Assembly (NCBI GenBank): GCA_009784025.1
Contig: WQVK01000023.1
Span: 1 to 40,026, forward strand
Length of the DNA: 40,026 bases
Origin: Defluviitaleaceae bacterium
GTDB lineage: Bacteria > Bacillota > Clostridia > Lachnospirales > WQUN01
Reading direction: 5' to 3'
This document shows positions 1-7,156 of this stretch, piece by piece. The notes below the pieces were generated by a model, which did no database searches, was not told the origin of the DNA, and saw only the letters and a program-made list of their open reading frames with translations. How positions within the stretch are numbered: position 1 is the first letter of the stretch; each line of letters opens with the position of its first letter. The translations under genes were made by a program, and so were the position numbers.

Positions 1-173
1 TGCAACAAACTATCACGGTCAGTATTTGTGATAGGGCATATAACAATCATGTTGCTTGCTTTTGAAAATGACGCATTATTTATCACCAGTACAGGGCGAT
101 ACCCTGCTTGCTCATGCCCTTTAGTTGGGTCTAAATTCAATTTGATTATATCCCCTTGTTTTGGCTTTATCAT
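1..173 (-). CDS. mazF: MazF/PemK-family mRNA interferase toxin, partial (N-terminus only)
   Basis: The reading frame starts at ATG 173-171 and runs off the left edge after 57 codons. The visible protein begins MIKPKQGDIIKLNLDPTKGH and continues with GYRPVLVINN and MIVICPITNT, which is the conserved N-terminal half of the MazF/PemK fold (the GDI, DPT-GHEQ-GYRPVLV and CPIT segments). Family members are sequence-specific endoribonucleases neutralised by a MazE partner. The start overlaps the stop of mazE by four bases (ATGA), so the pair is translationally coupled. The family call is firm. Whether the toxin is complete cannot be judged, because the C-terminus is missing. Confidence 0.88.
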   Translation of the reverse strand, partial: MIKPKQGDIIKLNLDPTKGHEQAGYRPVLVINNASFSKASNMIVICPITNTDRDSLL

Positions 174-430
174 ACTTCATCACCAACAGGCTCTAAGTCT
201 AACCATGCCTTATCTTCGTCATTTAACTCATAAGGTTGGCCGTTCCAGTCTTTCAAACGCTCGGCAAGGGGAATATGCTCCCTATGCTTTCTTGATTTTT
301 TGATTATAATTTGATTGCGCTCTGCCAAAATGCTGACTTGCTCATTTTCGTTTATGGTTGCGGTTTCAAGAACAGCCTTTGGCAAACGTATAGCTTGACT
401 ATTGCCCCATTTCTGAATAGTAGCACGCAT
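170..430 (-). CDS. mazE: MazE-type antitoxin (AbrB/SpoVT fold)
   Basis: This is an 86-residue protein beginning MRATIQKWGNSQAIRLPKAV. The motif KWGNSQAIRLPK is typical of MazE N-terminal swapped-hairpin DNA-binding domains. The acidic tail (residues about 60-86, with WNGQPYELNDEDKAWLDLEP) is the kind of flexible segment that wraps and blocks the toxin. An in-frame ATG far upstream (568) would add 46 residues with no family similarity. The start at 430 is chosen because AAAGGAG lies just upstream and the family begins here. It is the first gene of a mazE-mazF operon with its own promoter. MazE/MazF complexes usually repress their own promoter, but no operator was identified. Confidence 0.9.
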   Translation of the reverse strand: MRATIQKWGNSQAIRLPKAVLETATINENEQVSILAERNQIIIKKSRKHREHIPLAERLKDWNGQPYELNDEDKAWLDLEPVGDEV

Positions 431-451
431 ATTATCAACTCCTTTGACATT

Positions 452-480
452 AGTATACACAATGTAGATACATTTATCAA
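452..480 (-). promoter_or_regulatory. Sigma-A-type promoter of mazEF
   Basis: On the minus strand, TTGATA (480-475) and TATACT (457-452) are separated by exactly 17 bases. Transcription would begin near 445, giving a very short leader before the AAAGGAG site and the mazE ATG at 430. Confidence 0.7.
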
Positions 481-497
481 TAGAAATATTTAGGCTT

Positions 498-543
498 AAA
501 AAAACTGCGGCCGGTTTGATTATCAACTGGCAGCAGTTTTTTT
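498..543 (-). terminator. Intrinsic terminator after the sigma-like gene (possibly bidirectional)
   Basis: A stem formed by 503-518 and 525-538 (AACTGC-GGCCGGTT against AACTGGCA-GCAGTT) is flanked by A7 on the left and T7 on the right. It can therefore terminate minus-strand transcripts from the sigma-like gene. It separates that gene from mazEF. Confidence 0.75.
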
Positions 544-653
544 GGTACAAAGAAAATTCTCCTTGCATAATCCATAAATACCTATAAAAATAGAGCGGAG
601 GAAAAACTAACGTGCTATTGTATTCAAAGCAACGTCAATTCCCCTGGTTTATT

Positions 654-2300
654 TTACTTGCACATAACAATCGTACATAACCGCTTCGCCTCTTCGTCGC
701 TTGGGTAGCGGAGCAGCCCATTATCTGCAAGCCAGTACAATACTGCATATTGCGGGTATGCCTCGTATTTTATATAGTTTCGCTCGGCTTCAGAAATAAA
801 GGCAGGTATTTCTTTTTGCATTTCGGCGGCAAAACCTTCTATAAATGAGACAAAAATATTTTGCCCTATATCACGGTGGATTTTCTGCCACAAATTATCA
901 TATTTTTGCCACTCATCGGCAAAAAGGAACGGAATCAATAGTTTAGGCATGCCATTTTCTATTTTGGCATACCCATGTTTTGCGAAAGACGCTATCACTT
1001 CTTTGTCGTAGTCGTTTGGTGTTTCGTTGTTGCGGATTATGGATGCTATGCGCTTAATCCCGTGTAAGATTGCTATATCGTCAAACTCACGCCAATAAAT
1101 GCCCATTTTAATTGTGGCATAGCTTTCGTATTGCAGGCTACACAAAGTTGTATCACCATCTTCACGATTATTAGATTTAATGCCGTTGCCATTGGACTTT
1201 TCTTTGAAATCCACTTCTTCGGCGGTAAATCTGTTAATGTCGTAAGCGTCATTCCGTAGCCCGGCGCATACCCAATGTTGCGAGCCGTCTTTACGTGTGG
1301 GCGTGTCTACAGTAGTCTTGTTTTGCTTAAGTACATGCACAAGAGATTGGGAGTACAGCACCTGTAAAGCCATAGGAATAAACGCCCACAGCAGAAAATC
1401 TGTATCAAGGTCGCTGCCGACAAAACCTATCTGTTTTAGCTCGTTTTGATATGTCCGGAACATTTTTATTATTTTTTCTGCACATGGTTTTATATTATGG
1501 AACTTGTACTTTGCCTCTGCCATGCTAAAGTTTTCTGTGCGAATAAAAAAATTTGTCGAGTATTTATTCTTTTTTACCACACGAAGATAATCTAAATGCG
1601 TCAGATCCTTGATAAGTGGCTCGATATAAAACGCCGCAACCTGCAGTGTTCTGGAAATTTCTTCGATAGTTAGCTCTTTGCCATAACATACAAGGGCAAT
1701 ATTATCCACAAGAGGGTTGTGCCCAAGCCCGCACATTTTTTCATCTTGAGCGTAGCCGTCATGCCCGCACCATAAGCGTTTTGGTTCATAGACTGTGGTT
1801 CTCATTTCAATCCCTTCTTTCAGCTTTTTTTTAATTTCAGTTAAATGCCAACGAATGGTCGAGTGAGAAATATCAAGTAATTTCGCAATTTTGCTACTAG
1901 TTTTATTGTCGTAATAAAACATTATTGTAATCTTGCGGTGTAATTCTGTTAAATAAGCGATTTCTGTTGTTAGTTTCTCGATTAACAAGGCATTTTCGGC
2001 TTCGGTTTCTACATTTTGCTGGCTTTGCAAGTTGTAAAGCGTATCAACATCTAAATTGTTCCAATGCCGCTTGTTCTTCCGCAAAAATTTGTACCATGTG
2101 TAGTTAGAAACCGTGTAAATATAGCCGTCTAAATCTGCAATGCTGCTTTGCTTGCGTAAAGAGTCCACCAGTGAACATAAAATATCATGCGCAAGTTCTT
2201 GGGCTTGATGGGTGTTTCTTGTTTTCGAATACGCAAAGCCAAAGATTTTTTTCGCGTATTTAGTCACCATTTCATCGTTAAATTCGATTGTTTTCACCAC
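654..2300 (-). CDS. Sigma-70 family (ECF-like) regulator with a long C-terminal extension
   Basis: This 548-residue protein starts with a recognisable ECF sigma core. A region 2 lies at about residues 10-78 (ARNTHQAQELAHDILCSL-like helix, then DLDGYIYTVSNYTWYKFLRKNKR). A region 4 helix-turn-helix lies at about 115-165 (LTELHRKITIMFYYDNKTSSKIAKLLDISHSTIRWHLTEIKKKL, quoted here only as landmarks). The remaining 380 residues are not sigma-like. They contain a CGHDGY...CGLGHN segment with possible metal-binding Cys/His (178-194), a winged-helix-like stretch (about 198-255) and a long unrecognised domain. Ordinary ECF sigmas are about 160-200 residues. The start is uncertain: GTG 2300, GTG 2297 and ATG 2270 are all in frame, and GAGAGGTG directly abuts the GTGs. 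The extension could be a sensor or a built-in anti-sigma-like control domain; this is inference. Confidence 0.7.
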   Translation of the reverse strand: MVKTIEFNDEMVTKYAKKIFGFAYSKTRNTHQAQELAHDILCSLVDSLRKQSSIADLDGYIYTVSNYTWYKFLRKNKRHWNNLDVDTLYNLQSQQNVETEAENALLIEKLTTEIAYLTELHRKITIMFYYDNKTSSKIAKLLDISHSTIRWHLTEIKKKLKEGIEMRTTVYEPKRLWCGHDGYAQDEKMCGLGHNPLVDNIALVCYGKELTIEEISRTLQVAAFYIEPLIKDLTHLDYLRVVKKNKYSTNFFIRTENFSMAEAKYKFHNIKPCAEKIIKMFRTYQNELKQIGFVGSDLDTDFLLWAFIPMALQVLYSQSLVHVLKQNKTTVDTPTRKDGSQHWVCAGLRNDAYDINRFTAEEVDFKEKSNGNGIKSNNREDGDTTLCSLQYESYATIKMGIYWREFDDIAILHGIKRIASIIRNNETPNDYDKEVIASFAKHGYAKIENGMPKLLIPFLFADEWQKYDNLWQKIHRDIGQNIFVSFIEGFAAEMQKEIPAFISEAERNYIKYEAYPQYAVLYWLADNGLLRYPSDEEAKRLCTIVMCK

Positions 2301-2309
2301 CTCTCATAT

Positions 2310-2425
2310 TATAGTGAAATGATTCGAAATTGGTCTCGCCTGTTTCAGCAAAAACGCCTAAAACGCCTTGTCTCGGCGTTTCAGGTGCCGCTCTGGCGAG
2401 ACAGTTTCTCATTTATTTCACTATA
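2310..2425. repeat. Palindromic repeat family A, copy 1 (116 bp, TATAGTGAAAT termini)
   Basis: The 11-base ends TATAGTGAAAT (2310-2320) and ATTTCACTATA (2415-2425) are perfect inverted repeats. The interior also folds back (GGTCTCGCC against GGCGAGACA, and AACGCC against GGCGTT). A diverged copy lies at 37592-37706. The TA at each end fits a TA-target non-autonomous element. The left end contains TATAAT in minus orientation (2312-2307), so the element may donate a -10 box to the sigma-like gene. Confidence 0.8.
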
Positions 2426-2478
2426 CAAGTACCAAATATTTGTATTTTGTTGGTGGGCTGCGGTTATTTTTCTAAAAA

Positions 2479-2541
2479 TAAAAAAGCTGCCTTGCTAAGC
2501 ATTGGTTGTAAATAATTATGCTTAGCAGGGCAGCCCTTTTT
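2479..2541. terminator. Bidirectional intrinsic terminator downstream of purD
   Basis: A 16-base stem (2486-2501 GCTGCCTTGCTAAGCA, 2519-2534 TGCTTAGCAGGGCAGC, one mismatch) has an A-tract on the left and T5 on the right. It lies 14-20 bases beyond the purD stop and should end minus-strand purD transcripts. The flanking tracts allow function in both directions. Confidence 0.85.
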
Positions 2542-2554
2542 GCCACATCATCAA

Positions 2555-3799
2555 CTACGAAATATCCCGCCTATAAAAAATTCTGTCACATTCAATCTTC
2601 GCAACTTCTTCATATACTTCTCTTTTGGCCGTGGCGAAATCTGCGGCTTTTTTTACTATTATTAGCACCCGGCCGCCGGCGGTGTAGTAGTTTTGGCCAT
2701 CGTGTTTTGTGCCGCAATGGAAAACTAGCGTGCCAGGAGATAGGTTGCACATGCCGGTTATTTTATGGCCGGTTTCAGGGGCTTCTGGGTAGCCGGTGGA
2801 AGCTAGTATCACGCCTACGGCCACATCGGCAGACCATTTTAGCTGTGGCGTGCCGCCGTTTAGGATTGTTTGCAGCACGTCGAACAAGTCGCTTTCTAGG
2901 CGGGGTAGCAGCACTTCTGCCTCTGGGTCGCCAAAGCGGGCGTTAAATTCTATTACGCTTGGGCCTTTGGCGGTGGCCATTAGCCCGCCATAAAGGAAGC
3001 CAGTGAATGGGCGGCCTTCTGCCACCATAGCGGCAGCGGTTTTTTTTAGCACGGTCTCTACAGATTCGTCAATTGTGGCCTGATCGATTATTGGCATGGG
3101 CGAGTACGCCCCCATGCCGCCTGTATTTGGCCCTTGGTCATTGTCGAAAGCGCGTTTGTGGTCACGGGAAAGCTCCATGGGGAACACTGCCTCCCCGTGG
3201 ACAAATGCCATGAAAGAAAATTCTTCGCCCACCAAAAACTCTTCAATTACCACCCGATGCCCAGAATCACCAAATTTGCTATCTTCCATCATATCCTTGA
3301 TGGCGGCGCGGGCCTCTGCCACGTTGGCCACAATGGCTACGCCCTTGCCGGCGGCTAGGCCGTCGGCCTTTATCACTATGGGCATTGGCGCGGTTTGTAC
3401 ATATTCATATGCCGCTGCAGCATTGGTAAAAACCTCGTAGGTCGCGGTGGGTATGCCATATTTTTTCATCAAATTTTTGGAAAAAGTCTTGCTGCCTTCA
3501 ATTTGCGCGGCTGCGGCGCTAGGCCCCCAAACCCGCAGCCCCGCAGCGGTAAAGCTGTCTGCAATGCCGTCCATTAGTGGCTGCTCTGCGCCAATAACTG
3601 TGAGGGTGATGCCATTGTCCCTGGCAAACTTAACCAGCCCCGCATGGTCTGCTTCGTTTATATCTACAACTTCTGCAACATCCTTCATGCCATGGCTGCC
3701 CGGCGCAACAAAAACTTTGCCAACCTTGGCAGATTGCCCAAGCTTCCAAGCCAGTGCATGCTCGCGCCCGCCGCGGCCTACAACAAGTACGTTTTCCAT
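2555..3799 (-). CDS. purD: Phosphoribosylamine-glycine ligase (GAR synthetase)
   Basis: PurD joins glycine to 5-phosphoribosylamine with ATP, the second step of de novo purine synthesis, in the cytosol. The protein is 414 residues, normal for the family. It begins MENVLVVGRGGREHALAWKL (the PurD N-domain signature). It carries the ATP-grasp glycine-rich loop GLAAGKGV (147-154), the signature DNDQGPNTGGMGAYSP (219-234) and EFNARFGDPE further on. The frame stays open 51 codons upstream, but ATG 3799 follows AGGAGG and matches the family start. It is transcribed away from purE-K-S-Q-L-F, from its own promoter, and ends at a strong terminator. Confidence 0.97.
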   Translation of the reverse strand: MENVLVVGRGGREHALAWKLGQSAKVGKVFVAPGSHGMKDVAEVVDINEADHAGLVKFARDNGITLTVIGAEQPLMDGIADSFTAAGLRVWGPSAAAAQIEGSKTFSKNLMKKYGIPTATYEVFTNAAAAYEYVQTAPMPIVIKADGLAAGKGVAIVANVAEARAAIKDMMEDSKFGDSGHRVVIEEFLVGEEFSFMAFVHGEAVFPMELSRDHKRAFDNDQGPNTGGMGAYSPMPIIDQATIDESVETVLKKTAAAMVAEGRPFTGFLYGGLMATAKGPSVIEFNARFGDPEAEVLLPRLESDLFDVLQTILNGGTPQLKWSADVAVGVILASTGYPEAPETGHKITGMCNLSPGTLVFHCGTKHDGQNYYTAGGRVLIIVKKAADFATAKREVYEEVAKIECDRIFYRRDIS

Positions 3800-3876
3800 A
3801 AAGTTCCTCCTGAAAAATAAATTCAATTTCCACAAGAATCCCGCCATTCCCGCAAAGAAAATCCCAGGACTGCTAC

Positions 3877-3906
3877 ATTCTAATATCCTGTCATAGATAT
3901 TGTCAA
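3877..3906 (-). promoter_or_regulatory. Sigma-A-type promoter of purD
   Basis: On the minus strand, consensus TTGACA (3906-3901) is followed after 18 bases by TAGAAT (3882-3877). The predicted start near 3870 gives a leader of about 70 bases before purD. Confidence 0.7.
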
Positions 3907-3943
3907 ATACCTTTGGTAGGTGTAAAATAAGAAACAAAACTCC

Positions 3944-4035
3944 CGCTTTCATAAGGTTCGCTTTGCGAACCCGGCACTTCGTGCCGCCAGATTTCTTTCG
4001 GGTTATATTTGAAAAAAGCTTGGCAAAAACTTTAA
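3944..4035. repeat. Dispersed intergenic repeat family D, copy 1 (two hairpins)
   Basis: The unit holds two adjacent perfect hairpins, GGTTCG-CTTTG-CGAACC (3955-3971) and CGGCAC-TTC-GTGCCG (3972-3986). It continues with GGTTATATTT, AAAAAAGC and AAAAACTTTAA. A diverged copy with the same order of blocks lies at 27605-27699, where the second hairpin has decayed. Confidence 0.7.
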
Positions 4036-4074
4036 CAGTGGTTCTTTTGTAGAGGCGTCGTTTGTGAAAATTAA

Positions 4075-4114
4075 TTCAGTTGGTCGCAAAATGGCACCAA
4101 CTGAAATGTATAAT
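4075..4114 (+). promoter_or_regulatory. Operator-like inverted repeat beside a possible purE promoter
   Basis: TTCAGTTGGT (4075-4084) and ACCAACTGAA (4096-4105) form a perfect 10-base inverted repeat. TATAAT (4109-4114) follows directly. No good -35 box is present at the right distance, so an activator or a repressor at the repeat is conceivable. The hairpin reading is equally possible. The regulatory role is inference. Confidence 0.35.
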
Positions 4115-4173
4115 TGCATTCGCCAAAATTAAAGTTTTGAGATGTGACCGATGGGGCTTTTGGCGGTTTTAAA

Positions 4174-4290
4174 TACTAATCTCAATTAAAATCGCCTCAT
4201 TGTTTGCGGCAGGTTCGCTATTAAACGCCTCATTTCGGCTCAGCGTTCAATTGTGCCGCTTCAATTCGTTGTTTTAATTTGAGATTAGTA
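4174..4290. repeat. Palindromic element with TACTAATCTCAA termini in the purE leader
   Basis: The ends TACTAATCTCAATTAAAA (4174-4191) and TTTTAATTTGAGATTAGTA (4272-4290) are inverted repeats differing by one base of length. The interior contains further short self-complementary blocks. It is 117 bp with TA at both ends, like a small non-autonomous transposable element. Its right end is 10 bases before the AGGAG of purE, so it is probably transcribed as part of the operon leader. A loosely similar unit lies at 35390-35490. Confidence 0.7.
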
Positions 4291-4315
4291 CAAATACACC
4301 AGGAGAGTGATGCAA

Positions 4316-4807
4316 ATGGTTGGCGTTATCATGGGTAGTACATCTGATTGGGAGATTATGCGCCATGCATGCATGGTGTTGGAGGAGCTTGGGATTCCCT
4401 TCGAAAAAAGGGTTGTTTCGGCACATCGCACGCCGGATTATATGTTTACATACGCAGAAGATGCCAAGCCCCGTGGGATTAAGGTGATAATCGCCGGGGC
4501 TGGCGGGGCGGCGCATCTTCCGGGGATGGTGGCCTCTAAAACATGTTTGCCGGTTATTGGGGTGCCGGTTAAGGCGAAGGCGCTGGATGGGTTGGATTCG
4601 TTGCTATCTATCGTACAGATGCCGGGGGGGGTACCTGTGGCTACCATGGCAATTGGGGTGGCCGGGGCTATCAATGCCGGACTTATGGCGGCGCGGATTA
4701 TTGGCGCGTTCGATGCTACGGTTTTTGCAAGGCTGCAGGCCAGAAGCGACAAACTGCGGGATACTGTATTGGAGGCGAAGCTACCAGATGACAATTCTCC
4801 CCTATAA
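4316..4807 (+). CDS. purE: N5-carboxyaminoimidazole ribonucleotide mutase
   Basis: PurE converts N5-CAIR to CAIR. The 163-residue protein shows the class I motifs GSTSDWE (8-14), SAHRTPDYM and [13 protein letters not shown], which together form the nucleotide and carboxylate site. The presence of purK immediately downstream agrees with class I (the PurK/PurE two-enzyme route). Start choice: GTG 4307 and ATG 4310 also open the frame but lie on or too near AGGAGAG (4301-4307), so ATG 4316, with 8 bases of spacing, is preferred. It is the first gene of the main purine operon, and its 3' end overlaps purK by 20 bases. Confidence 0.96.
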   Translation: MVGVIMGSTSDWEIMRHACMVLEELGIPFEKRVVSAHRTPDYMFTYAEDAKPRGIKVIIAGAGGAAHLPGMVASKTCLPVIGVPVKAKALDGLDSLLSIVQMPGGVPVATMAIGVAGAINAGLMAARIIGAFDATVFARLQARSDKLRDTVLEAKLPDDNSPL

Positions 4808-5942
4808 GACCATTGGCATAATCGGCGGCGGGCAGCTTGGCCGCATGATGGCCCAGGCGGCCAAGGCCATGGGATATTACGTGGCAGTGCTAGAGCCAGA
4901 GCCCGGCGGCCCGGCGGCACAGGTGTCTGATATTGAAATCGTGGCAAATTATAATGACCTTGCCGCCATAAAAAAGCTGGCGGAAGTATCGGATATAATC
5001 ACCTACGAGTTCGAGAATATCGATTACGAAGCCCTGACCTGGCTGGAAAAAGAAGCATACCTGCCCCAGGGCAGCCATGTGCTAAAAATAACCCAGCATC
5101 GCCACCGGGAAAAATCCGCCATCAAAAACATGGGTATCCCAGTGCCGGATTTTTGTCTGATAGAAACACCACAGCAATTACAGCAGGCAGTCTTCTACCC
5201 AAGCGTGCTGAAAACAACCTTTGGCGGCTACGATGGCAAGGGTCAAGTTGTGCTAAAATCCCCGGCAGACCTGCCCCGGGCAATGGAGCTGGCCGCCAGC
5301 ACAGAATGCATATTAGAGCAATGGATGCATTATTCTAAGGAAGTATCAGTTGTAGTTGCGCGCAGCACCACAGGTGAGGTGGCGACCTTCCCAGTGGCGG
5401 AGAATATCCATGTAAACAACATATTGCACCAGAGCATAGTCCCGGCCCGTATTCCGCCACAGGTGGAAGCCAAGGCCATAGCCTGCGCGAAAAAAATCGC
5501 AGAAGAGCTAAATGTCGTGGGACTGCTGGGTGTGGAGATGTTCGTGGTAGGCGACGATATATATATCAACGAACTAGCCCCGCGCCCGCACAACTCTGGC
5601 CATTACACCATGGATGCATGTGTTACAAGCCAGTTTCAGCAACATATTAGGGCAATTTGTGGGCTGCCCCTGGGCGACCCATCGTTGCACACGCCGGTGG
5701 TTATGGTTAATATTTTAGGCGACCATATGCCGCCCTGTGGGGATTCTGCACAGCAGATGCCCGCCAGCGAATGCAAGCTGGAGGCCTACTTGCCGCTGCT
5801 AAATCAAGGCAAAATCCACCTATACGGCAAAACCGAGGCAAGAACAGCCCGAAAAATGGGGCATGTAAATGTACTAGGCGACATAAACGATAGCCTAGCC
5901 GCAATAGAAAACTGCAAAATATGGAGGACAGAAAATGTTTAA
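4788..5942 (+). CDS. purK: N5-carboxyaminoimidazole ribonucleotide synthase
   Basis: PurK uses ATP and bicarbonate to carboxylate AIR to N5-CAIR. The 384-residue protein opens with a [20 protein letters not shown] nucleotide-binding loop. It has the ATP-grasp core with [13 protein letters not shown] (about residues 143-155), [10 protein letters not shown], and the active-site stretch [19 protein letters not shown]. All of these are family hallmarks. The frame is open far upstream, but ATG 4788 follows GGAGG (4771-4775) and matches the family start. It overlaps purE by 20 bases and purS by 8 bases, so the three genes are tightly coupled. Confidence 0.96.
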   Translation: MTILPYKTIGIIGGGQLGRMMAQAAKAMGYYVAVLEPEPGGPAAQVSDIEIVANYNDLAAIKKLAEVSDIITYEFENIDYEALTWLEKEAYLPQGSHVLKITQHRHREKSAIKNMGIPVPDFCLIETPQQLQQAVFYPSVLKTTFGGYDGKGQVVLKSPADLPRAMELAASTECILEQWMHYSKEVSVVVARSTTGEVATFPVAENIHVNNILHQSIVPARIPPQVEAKAIACAKKIAEELNVVGLLGVEMFVVGDDIYINELAPRPHNSGHYTMDACVTSQFQQHIRAICGLPLGDPSLHTPVVMVNILGDHMPPCGDSAQQMPASECKLEAYLPLLNQGKIHLYGKTEARTARKMGHVNVLGDINDSLAAIENCKIWRTENV

Positions 5943-6177
5943 TGCGAAAATCTACGTAACACTGCGGGAAAGCATCCTAGACCCAGCAGGCAAGGCCGCA
6001 GAAGCCACTCTGCAGAACCTAGGCTACAAAGGCGCATCTAAGCTGCGTATTGGCAAGTACATCACCATGGCCGTACAGGCAGATTCCCTAGAAGCGGCAG
6101 CCGCTCAGGTGGATGAAATATGCCAAAAGCTACTGGCCAACAATGTAATGGAAGACTACAGCTTCGATATCGAATAG
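5935..6177 (+). CDS. purS: FGAM synthetase subunit PurS
   Basis: PurS is the small structural subunit that bridges PurQ and PurL in the three-part FGAM synthetase of Gram-positive bacteria and archaea. The 80-residue protein has the expected length and motifs: KIYVTLRESILDPAGKAAEATLQNLGY and LRIGKYI. ATG 5935 follows GGAGG and overlaps the end of purK. Its TAG stop codon (6175-6177) is formed by the first three bases of a palindromic repeat. The element has therefore inserted at, or replaced, the end of the gene. Confidence 0.95.
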   Translation: MFNAKIYVTLRESILDPAGKAAEATLQNLGYKGASKLRIGKYITMAVQADSLEAAAAQVDEICQKLLANNVMEDYSFDIE

Positions 6178-6287
6178 GAAATACAGGTTAACCACTGTGA
6201 GCTGTGCCGTATCGCAGGAAACACGCGGCTTTTGGCGTGTTTCCGAGAATCGGCATATGCGAGCAGATGGTTAACCTGTGTTTCCTA
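6175..6287. repeat. Palindromic repeat family B, copy 1 (113 bp), supplies the purS stop codon
   Basis: The ends TAGGAAATACAGGTTAACC (6175-6193) and GGTTAACCTGTGTTTCCTA (6269-6287) are 19-base inverted repeats with one mismatch. The interior has GGAAACACGC against GCGTGTTTCC. A tandem second copy follows after seven bases, and a third lies at 35566-35675. TA at both ends suggests TA-target insertion. Confidence 0.88.
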
Positions 6288-6294
6288 TAATCAA

Positions 6295-6405
6295 TAGGAA
6301 ATACTGATTAACCACTGTGAACTGTGCCGTATCGCAGGAAACATGCGGCTTTTAGCGTGTTTCTTAGAATCGGCATATGCGAACGGATGGTTAACCGTTT
6401 TTCCA
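6295..6405. repeat. Palindromic repeat family B, copy 2, in tandem with copy 1
   Basis: The unit runs from TAGGAAATACTGATTAACC to GGTTAACCGTTTTTCCA. Its interior is almost identical to copy 1 (GTGCCGTATCGCAGGAAACAYGC block, CGGCATATGCGA block). Its outer arms no longer pair perfectly. Together with copy 1 it fills the whole gap between purS and purQ inside an otherwise overlapping operon. Confidence 0.85.
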
Positions 6406-6432
6406 ACAACCCTAACAGGAAAGGAAAATATC

Positions 6433-7089
6433 ATGAAATTTGCCATAATAATTTTCCCAGGCACAAGCTGCGAAGAGGATGTTCTGCACGCTGTACAAGG
6501 CGCCGGCCACCAGGCCGAGTATGTATGGCATAGCGAAGCTTCCCCAACAGCCCTAGACACCTACGACGCCGTAATTCTACCTGGCGGCGCGTCACACGGC
6601 AACTACCTACGCAGCGGCAGCATGGCCGCTCAGGCCAATATAATCCCGGCGCTGCACAAGGCCAACGAAGCAGGCAAGCCAATACTTGGCATATGCAACG
6701 GCTTCCAAATACTAACCGAAGCAGGCCTGCTGCCAGGCGGCTTCCTGCCAAACGAGAGTATGAGATTTATATGCAAGCCCACAGAAATTAAAGTAGAAAA
6801 CGCCGCCACAACCTTCACCAACAAATATGCCCAGGGCCAAACCATAACCCTACCCATAGCCCATGCCCACGGCAACTACTATGCAGACGACACCACCCTG
6901 GCAGAACTACAGGCCAACAACCAAATCATCTTCACCTACAACCAAAACCCAAACGGCAGCCAAAAAAACATAGCCGGCATAACCAACAAAGCCGGCAACA
7001 TCCTAGGCCTAATGCCCCACCCGGAACGCGCAGTAGACAAGCTGCTAGGCAGCGAGGATGGGTTAGGTTTGTTTAAGTCGATAAACTAA
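6433..7089 (+). CDS. purQ: FGAM synthetase glutaminase subunit PurQ
   Basis: PurQ is the class I glutamine amidotransferase that feeds ammonia to PurL. The 218-residue protein begins MKFAIIIFPGTSCEEDVLHA. It carries the nucleophile elbow GICNGFQIL (Cys88) and a C-terminal PHPERA with the catalytic His/Glu pair. In-frame starts upstream lie in the repeat, and ATG 6433 follows AGGAAAGG. Unlike the other operon genes it is separated from its upstream neighbour by about 255 bases of tandem repeats. Confidence 0.96.
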   Translation: MKFAIIIFPGTSCEEDVLHAVQGAGHQAEYVWHSEASPTALDTYDAVILPGGASHGNYLRSGSMAAQANIIPALHKANEAGKPILGICNGFQILTEAGLLPGGFLPNESMRFICKPTEIKVENAATTFTNKYAQGQTITLPIAHAHGNYYADDTTLAELQANNQIIFTYNQNPNGSQKNIAGITNKAGNILGLMPHPERAVDKLLGSEDGLGLFKSIN

Positions 7090-7110
7090 AACTGTGTTAG
7101 TTTAAACCGT

Positions 7111-7132
7111 GGGGCAAAGCCTCTAACGGTTT
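7111..7132 (+). repeat. Short dispersed motif of family E between purQ and purL
   Basis: GGCAAAGCCTCTAACGGTTT is one of about seven copies in this window of a motif with consensus AAACCGTCAGAGGCTTCGCC on the opposite strand. Here TAAACCGT (just upstream) pairs with ACGGTTT to make a small hairpin before the purL ribosome binding site. Confidence 0.5.
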
Positions 7133-7156
7133 TGCATCATAACCAAGGAGGATATC

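Larger units (their letters stand above)
3800..4315. other. Divergent purD/purE intergenic region
   Basis: No gene is visible in these 516 bases. The region holds the purD promoter, a repeat of family D (3944-4035), a perfect 10-base inverted repeat (4075-4105), and a palindromic element (4174-4290) that ends 10 bases before the purE ribosome binding site. No classical PurR box or purine riboswitch consensus was recognised. Confidence 0.6.

Noticed and set aside
3800-4315. Purine riboswitch or PurR box between purD and purE
   Set aside because: The conserved purine riboswitch blocks and CGAA-type PurR boxes were not found; only palindromic repeats and an unassigned inverted repeat are present.
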